This document shows, one piece after another, positions 59,521 through 64,000 of a DNA stretch of 64,000 bases (position 1 is its first letter; each line of letters opens with the position of its first letter). This stretch comes from Deferribacteraceae bacterium UBA6793 (GTDB taxonomy: Bacteria; Chrysiogenota; Deferribacteres; Deferribacterales; Geovibrionaceae), in contig DKFP01000002.1 in NCBI GenBank assembly GCA_002452405.1, forward strand, positions 235,635 through 299,634, written 5' to 3'. A model generated the notes under the pieces. That model ran no database searches and was not told the DNA's origin. It was given only the letters and a program-made list of their open reading frames with translations. The translations under genes were made by a program, and so were the position numbers.

Positions 59521-59527
59521 CATCATG

Positions 59528-59556
59528 AAAGGCAGAGGCGCAAACCTCTGCCTTTT
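59528..59556. terminator. Bidirectional terminator between the small exported-protein and isochorismatase genes
   Basis: GGCAGAGG and CCTCTGCC pair around CGCAAA; AAA on the left and TTTT on the right give terminators for both convergent genes. Confidence 0.88.
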
Positions 59557-59563
59557 CCATAAT

Positions 59564-60112
59564 CTATTTCACAAGTCCTGATATCTCTTTAAAGCCGTCG
59601 CGCCCTGCGCCGCCAACGAGCTGAAACAGAACTGTTTCGGTGACTGTAATAACAGCTCCGGCTTTTTCCATATACCGCAGAGCAGTCTTCCAGTTGAATT
59701 TCGCCCTTGAACAGACGGCATCAGCCGCTATGTGCACATTGTAGCCTGTCTGAAGCAGATCCAGCGCAGTTTGCAGCACACAGACGTGGGTTTCCATACC
59801 GCACAGCACAACAGTGTCGATTCCGGCGGTTTTAAGCTGATCTACAAAGCTCAGTTCACCACAGCATGAAAAGGAAGTTTTTTCTATGGGTTCGCAGTTC
59901 AGATGTTCTGCAAGTTCGGGAATGGTTGCGCCAAGCCCTTTCGTATACTGCTGAGTAACGAGCGTCTTTACTCCGAGCACGTTCGCTCCTTTTATAAGCC
60001 TTGCTGTGTTGCCGGTTATCTTTTCCAGAACGTCGGCGTCCATCGCCTTGACAAGCCTCTCCTGAATGTCGATAACAACGAAAGCGGTGGTTTCCTTATC
60101 AAGTTTGAACAT
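59564..60112 (-). CDS. Isochorismatase-family cysteine hydrolase
   Basis: 182 residues. Asp in FVVIDIQERLVKAM, Lys in EKTSFSCCGE and nucleophile Cys in CGMETHVCVLQTALDLL form the Asp-Lys-Cys catalytic set of the family (YcaC, nicotinamidase-like). Substrate unknown. The HAD gene lies 11 bp upstream on the same strand. Confidence 0.88.
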   Translation of the reverse strand: MFKLDKETTAFVVIDIQERLVKAMDADVLEKITGNTARLIKGANVLGVKTLVTQQYTKGLGATIPELAEHLNCEPIEKTSFSCCGELSFVDQLKTAGIDTVVLCGMETHVCVLQTALDLLQTGYNVHIAADAVCSRAKFNWKTALRYMEKAGAVITVTETVLFQLVGGAGRDGFKEISGLVK

Positions 60113-60123
60113 GCATTGTCCTC

Positions 60124-60723
60124 CTAAAGATTAATCAGTTTTTCTATCTCTTTAATGCCCTCATCGACATCAATAAAATAAACGGTGTTAAGCCCGCAAG
60201 ACTTTGCGCGCTCTATGTGCCCCTCATTGTCATCGACAAACAGAGCTTCCTGCGGCTCAATACCCATCTCTTTACATACTAACGGAAAAACCTCCGGCAT
60301 CTTCTTGCCTATCCCCATCTCATATGAGTTGAACACACGGTCGAACAGCTTAAAAAAGCCGAATCTGTCGTCGAACTCTTCAAGCCAGTTGGTCTGGTCG
60401 CTCAGTATCGCCGTGCGGTATCCCGCGGCATTAACACGCTGTATAAGCTCAATGACCTTAGGGCGCATGGAAAACCTGCCGAATATAACATTGCGCATTT
60501 CATCCACAGACATTTTAAAGTCATAGCGCTCGCCCAGCTTTTCCCAGAATGTAGCTTCGTCCGCACGCCCGTACATGTATCCGGTGCTCCAGAGCACATC
60601 GCAGGCATCATCAAAAAATTTATGAGGCAGGAAGCCGTGGTGATGTGCGATGTCTGTCAAACCGTTTACCCAGCCCTCATCCGCCATAACTCCGCCGAAA
60701 TCAAAGAAAACAACTTTAATCAT
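60124..60723 (-). CDS. HAD-family hydrolase (DxG-variant motif I)
   Basis: 199 residues. Motif I VVFFDFGGVMADEGW: nucleophile Asp present, but the second Asp of the usual DxD is Gly (DFG), a variant seen in YihX-like phosphatases and haloacid/epoxide-type hydrolases. Motif II SDQTNWLEEF and motif IV FVDDNEGHIERAKSCG follow. Likely a small sugar-phosphate phosphatase. Upstream partner of the isochorismatase-like gene. Confidence 0.87.
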   Translation of the reverse strand: MIKVVFFDFGGVMADEGWVNGLTDIAHHHGFLPHKFFDDACDVLWSTGYMYGRADEATFWEKLGERYDFKMSVDEMRNVIFGRFSMRPKVIELIQRVNAAGYRTAILSDQTNWLEEFDDRFGFFKLFDRVFNSYEMGIGKKMPEVFPLVCKEMGIEPQEALFVDDNEGHIERAKSCGLNTVYFIDVDEGIKEIEKLINL

Positions 60724-60846
60724 TACTGCTCCCTCTCAAAAAATGACCTGACGCCATTTTCGCGCTGATGCGAATACAGGCAAAAAACCGATATTTACTC
60801 ACATCACACCATTTTCAGGTAATATCTCGCCGGAAAATGCCCCCGG

Positions 60847-60866
60847 AAACCTTATCAATAAGGTTT
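60847..60866. promoter_or_regulatory. Perfect inverted repeat of unknown role
   Basis: AAACCTTAT-CA-ATAAGGTTT, nine-bp arms, in the 257-bp divergent gap between the HAD gene and mnmA. No T run on either side, so a regulatory site is more likely than a terminator. Confidence 0.4.
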
Positions 60867-60980
60867 TCAGACAATTTCACCAATGTTATTAACATACTAT
60901 AAAACAAAAATAAGTCAAATATCCTCTGTTGAAAAAAGACCTGTCCTGAACTATGTTAGACCATACATCAGAAACGGAGC

Positions 60981-62021
60981 ATGATTTTGAAAACGAAAGT
61001 TCTGGTCGCCATGAGCGGCGGCGTTGACAGTACACTCACAGCGCACATTATGAAAGAGCAGGGATATGACGTTCACGGCGTTACCATAAAATTTTTTGAA
61101 GGACAGGAACAGGCGCTTGCAGACGGTGAAAAATCCGCAAAAGAGCTTGGCATCCCATGGTATGCCGCGGACTACACTGACTTCTTTAAAGAGGACGTTA
61201 TCTCCTATTTCATAAGAACATACAAGCTGGGTAAAACACCGAATCCCTGTGCATGGTGTAACAGAAATGCAAAGCTGAACTATCTGTTCCGCGAGATGAA
61301 ATCAACCTGCTCTGAAAAAATCGCCACAGGGCACTATGCCAAAAAAGTTATGTACGGAGAAAACTACCGTATCGCGAAGGGTACAGACCAAACAAAGGAC
61401 CAGTCATACTATCTTTCTCTGCTGCGACAGTGCCAGATAGACGTTGTCGAGTTCCCCCTCGGCAGCATGACCAAAACCGAAGTTAAGGCGAAAGCCGCAG
61501 ATATGGGTCTGTCTGTCGCGGAAAATAAAGAGAGTCAGGATATTTGCTTCCTCATGGGCGAAGATTACGGCGATTTCCTTGATAAGCATATAGATCCGGC
61601 GACAATACGCAAAGGCTGGTTCATTAAAGACGGGAAAAAACTTAAAGAACATAAGGGAATCGTCTACTATACAGTCGGGCAGAGACGCGGACTGGAAATA
61701 GGATATCACGAACCTCTGTTTGTTAAATCCATTGACCCGAAAACCGGAGACATCGTGCTTTCCGATAAAGACGAGGTCACCGGAAGGGGCGTTAAGCTCA
61801 CCGATGTTGAATATCCCGCCGATCACGACAGAATATTCAGGGCAGAGGTAAAGGTACGTTACCGCATGGCACCCGCCGGATGTATGGTTGAGATTCAGCC
61901 TTCCAACACTGCGACTGTTTTATTCGATACGCCGGAATTTGCCCCGACACCAGGGCAGGTGGCGTGCATATACAGAGACGACATCGTAATAGGCGGGGGA
62001 TTCATTGGAAGCGTATTTTAA
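60981..62021 (+). CDS. mnmA: tRNA-specific 2-thiouridylase MnmA
   Basis: 346 residues. PP-loop AMSGGVDSTLTA near residue 10, tRNA and sulfur-binding TPNPCAWCNRNAKLNY near residue 88 (catalytic Cys), KESQDICFLMG near 185 (second catalytic Cys) and the C-terminal barrel GRGVKLTDVEYP. Makes s2U34 in tRNA-Glu, Gln and Lys. Overlaps larE by 17 bp. Confidence 0.94.
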   Translation: MILKTKVLVAMSGGVDSTLTAHIMKEQGYDVHGVTIKFFEGQEQALADGEKSAKELGIPWYAADYTDFFKEDVISYFIRTYKLGKTPNPCAWCNRNAKLNYLFREMKSTCSEKIATGHYAKKVMYGENYRIAKGTDQTKDQSYYLSLLRQCQIDVVEFPLGSMTKTEVKAKAADMGLSVAENKESQDICFLMGEDYGDFLDKHIDPATIRKGWFIKDGKKLKEHKGIVYYTVGQRRGLEIGYHEPLFVKSIDPKTGDIVLSDKDEVTGRGVKLTDVEYPADHDRIFRAEVKVRYRMAPAGCMVEIQPSNTATVLFDTPEFAPTPGQVACIYRDDIVIGGGFIGSVF

Positions 62022-62676
62022 ACGGTTTAAAAAGGCTTATGTCGCTCTCAGCGGCGGTGCGGACAGCGCGGCGGTGCTGATGCTGGCTTCGGAATACATG
62101 GGAGCAGAGAACGTTACGGCATTCACCTGCACAGGCGGACACGTTTTCGGATATGAAATAGAAAAAGCTGCGGAAATATCCGCAAAACTCGGCGTTAAGC
62201 ACATCACGGCACCGGCGGACATGCCCGCCATCTTTTATGAGAACACGCCGGACAGATGCTACCACTGCAAAAAGGCGGTGCTCTCCAAAATAACTGAATA
62301 TGCCGGAACAGACGTTATCTTCGACGGCACCAACACCGACGACGACCCAATGAACAGACCGGGTTTCCGTGCACTCGCCGAAACCGGTGTGGTTTCGCCG
62401 CTGCGCGACCTCGGACTCGGCAAAAGTTTTACTCTGAATAAAGTTAAATCCCTCGAAATAGATTTTCATGACGAATCGTGCAAAGCCACAAGACTGACTC
62501 TGCCCATAAATGCGGAGCGGATGGACAGCGTGGAACGTGTGGAAAACCTGCTGCGCGACAGATACAGAGGCATCCGATACAAAATAGACGAAAACAGGAT
62601 AGAGTTTAAAAAAGCGCTGACACTTTCGGCGGAAGACTTTGACAATATTGTGCAAACCGTCAGACTAACTCGCTGA
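62005..62676 (+). CDS. larE: LarE-like ATP-dependent sulfur transferase
   Basis: 223 residues. PP-loop ALSGGADSAAVLML near residue 15, DRCYHCKKAVLSKI near residue 86 and DESCKATRLTLPI near residue 154, the last Cys matching the sacrificial Cys of lactobacillar LarE. The CxxC pair plus this Cys resembles the [4Fe-4S]-type LarE. LarE thiolates the nicotinate precursor of the Ni-pincer cofactor used by LarA-type racemases. No larA, larB or larC in the window. TTG start overlaps mnmA. Confidence 0.85.
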   Translation: MEAYFKRFKKAYVALSGGADSAAVLMLASEYMGAENVTAFTCTGGHVFGYEIEKAAEISAKLGVKHITAPADMPAIFYENTPDRCYHCKKAVLSKITEYAGTDVIFDGTNTDDDPMNRPGFRALAETGVVSPLRDLGLGKSFTLNKVKSLEIDFHDESCKATRLTLPINAERMDSVERVENLLRDRYRGIRYKIDENRIEFKKALTLSAEDFDNIVQTVRLTR

Positions 62677-63895
62677 CCTCGCATGGAATCATAATGCGGA
62701 ACTTCGCTCCGCCCTCTTCGCCGTGCATGGCGGTTATCTCCGCGGACATAGCCTCCGCAATTGCTGCACACACAGCAAGCCCAAGACCGGAACCATCCTC
62801 TTTTGTTGTATAGTACGGCAGGAAGAGCTTATCCATATCCGCATCCCCAAACCCGCTGCCGTCATCCTCATATATTATTTCAACTCCCTTCTTCACAATA
62901 TTTAGATGTATCACTGCGTTCTTCGCTCCTGCATCAAGCGAATTGCTGAGAAGCACGGTTATTATCTTTCCTATCTTGAACCTGTCCACACGGACACGCA
63001 CATCGTCCGCATAATGTACTGCCGTTATAAGGTTTTTCTGCACATATCGCGCAGATTTGCGGCGGATATCGTCGCCCAGTTCCGCAATGGTTATGTCAGT
63101 TGTCGTTATTCTGACTGGGAGAGAGTATTCGACAAACTCCCCTATTCTTTCTCCGAGACGAAAGGTCTCGCTGCGGATGGACATGATTTCCCCATGGCGC
63201 ACCCCCTGCCGCTCGAGACTGTCAACAATGCGGTTTATTTCTTCGATAGGTTCGGCAAGTTCCTGTGCCAGACCGAAAGAAAGGTTTTCCATACGCGTTT
63301 CGTGTTTCTGCCTGTTCTCTTCGTGGAGCCGTGAAAAGTCACTGATAGGTTTTGTCATTCTCTGGCTGAGGTAAAGCCCCGTCAGAAGACCTGAAACTAT
63401 GATAAGAAGATTTAGCAGAACAAGTCCGCTTATGTTTGTAACAATTCCTTTTACTATCGACGTCCTGCTGATGAAAAACTCCATAGTACCGATGTGTGTG
63501 CCCACTTTATCGGTTACCGGAAGGCGGAAGATTATATTGTTTGCATCGGGGGTTATACTGTCCCTGTCTACTTTGCCGTCAGCCATATACAGCCCGTTGG
63601 CGTTATAGACCGCGATGTTGTCCAGGTGCGGCACAGCGTCTGTCAGACGCGTTATAAGAGTAAAAATGCCAAAGGCGTTTTCTTCTGAAAGATATTTTTC
63701 GAGGTCGTCCGATACTATCTTCTGCTGTGCTTCTATGAAATGCTTTGCAGAGCGAACTTCCGCGATGTACTGGATGTATACGAAGAGGACGATGTTCACC
63801 ATTACGGCTGTGACCGCCAGAAAACCTATCAGCAGAATTGGTCTGCGCTTTAACCGTTTTACCAGCCTTTCTGCTTTTTCACTGGGTGAGTTCAT
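62660..63895 (-). CDS. Membrane sensor kinase-like protein with a degenerate H-box
   Basis: 411 residues. TM1 at about 20-42, a periplasmic domain of about 120 residues (IEAQQKIVSDDLEKYLSEEN; DNIAVYNANGLYMADGK, Cache-like), TM2 at about 165-185 (VLLNLLIIVSGLLTGLYLS), a linker helix, then HATPase with LLSNSLDAGAKN (N box), EDDGSGFGDADMD (G1) and GSGLGLAVCAAI (G2). Where SHELRTPL is expected there is AQELAEPI, so the phospho-acceptor His is missing. ATG 63895 follows GGAGGCGAA. It could be a pseudokinase partner, or use another His. Confidence 0.8.
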   Translation of the reverse strand: MNSPSEKAERLVKRLKRRPILLIGFLAVTAVMVNIVLFVYIQYIAEVRSAKHFIEAQQKIVSDDLEKYLSEENAFGIFTLITRLTDAVPHLDNIAVYNANGLYMADGKVDRDSITPDANNIIFRLPVTDKVGTHIGTMEFFISRTSIVKGIVTNISGLVLLNLLIIVSGLLTGLYLSQRMTKPISDFSRLHEENRQKHETRMENLSFGLAQELAEPIEEINRIVDSLERQGVRHGEIMSIRSETFRLGERIGEFVEYSLPVRITTTDITIAELGDDIRRKSARYVQKNLITAVHYADDVRVRVDRFKIGKIITVLLSNSLDAGAKNAVIHLNIVKKGVEIIYEDDGSGFGDADMDKLFLPYYTTKEDGSGLGLAVCAAIAEAMSAEITAMHGEEGGAKFRIMIPCEVSELV

Positions 63896-63973
63896 TTCGC
63901 CTCCAGACATATTATACAGCATATTATGGATAGTGCGATATTAATTTATTTGCAGGAGGAGGTTAGAAACAAT

Positions 63974-64000
63974 GAGACTGCTGCGGGCTGAAGCCCTCGC
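63974..64000. repeat. REP-like element, copy 8, cut by the window end
   Basis: GAGACTGCTGCGGGCTGAAGCCCTCGC matches the 5' part of the family; the rest lies beyond the right edge. Confidence 0.6.

Overview
ORGANISM. The window looks like the chromosome of an anaerobic or microaerophilic, motile, respiring bacterium. Supporting genes are two sets of membrane-anchored multiheme c-type cytochromes, two [NiFe] hydrogenases with HypC/HypD maturation factors, a split F0 ATP synthase operon (atpZ-atpI-atpB-atpE behind hemL), the selenium-metabolism protein YedF, a CowN-type nitrogenase-protecting protein and a heme-binding chemoreceptor. Base composition is moderate and even, except for two strikingly AT-rich genes. 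The combination suggests Deferribacterota (Geovibrio, Denitrovibrio or Seleniivibrio type). This is inference from gene content; no rRNA or marker comparison was possible. LAYOUT. 1-1.1 kb: minus-strand FapA/DUF342 fragment and a double-PAS protein. 1.2-9.2 kb: housekeeping genes (smc, cstA, rsmE, rhodanese, GyrI-like protein, acyl-ACP thioesterase). 9.2-9.9 kb: a gene-free block holding an 87-bp tandem array and a dispersed repeat. 10-21 kb, minus strand: DUF2155 lipoprotein, two tRNA-Ser genes, hflX, hypD, hypC, rhomboid protease, yedF, a triheme and an 11-heme cytochrome, F0 ATP synthase genes and hemL. 21.4-25.4 kb: an operon of [NiFe] hydrogenase large subunit, Tat-type small subunit and a c-heme chemoreceptor. 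25.4-26.7 kb: an AT-rich membrane-protein gene between two copies of one terminator. 26.7-34 kb: tandem-domain binding lipoprotein, AraC regulator, cowN, dienelactone-hydrolase-like protein, argC and argJ. 34.1-44.1 kb: a seven-gene signalling block around a second, cytoplasmic [NiFe] hydrogenase: Cache histidine kinase, REC-HD-GYP regulator, small and large subunits, PAS kinase-REC hybrid, single REC and HD-GYP enzyme. 44.4-46.8 kb: pirin-MarR and TSUP genes. 46.8-48.9 kb: an AT-rich coiled-coil-TIR gene, a WYL regulator and a divergent 44-residue membrane protein behind a shared operator. 48.9-55.7 kb: def, ACT protein, clpC, a PanE-Nudix fusion, PilZ protein, lipoprotein and peroxiredoxin. 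55.7-59.5 kb: a GlrK-QseG-GlrR (QseEGF)-like locus, divergent from a small exported-protein gene with a sigma-54 promoter. 59.5-64 kb: isochorismatase-like and HAD hydrolases, mnmA, larE and a sensor kinase lacking the usual H-box histidine. HOW IT FITS. The main theme is hydrogen sensing. Hydrogenase 1 appears periplasmic, its large subunit ends exactly at the last metal-ligand motif (as in unprocessed sensory hydrogenases), and its operon ends with a chemoreceptor whose periplasmic domain carries a CxxCH heme site. This suggests hydrogen-dependent (redox) chemotaxis. Hydrogenase 2 has no export signal and sits among two kinases, two receiver proteins and two HD-GYP c-di-GMP phosphodiesterases. 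This suggests hydrogen control of c-di-GMP. A REP-like imperfect palindrome (GAGACTGC...GCAATCTC) is scattered through the intergenic gaps and seems to have seeded the 87-bp tandem array.
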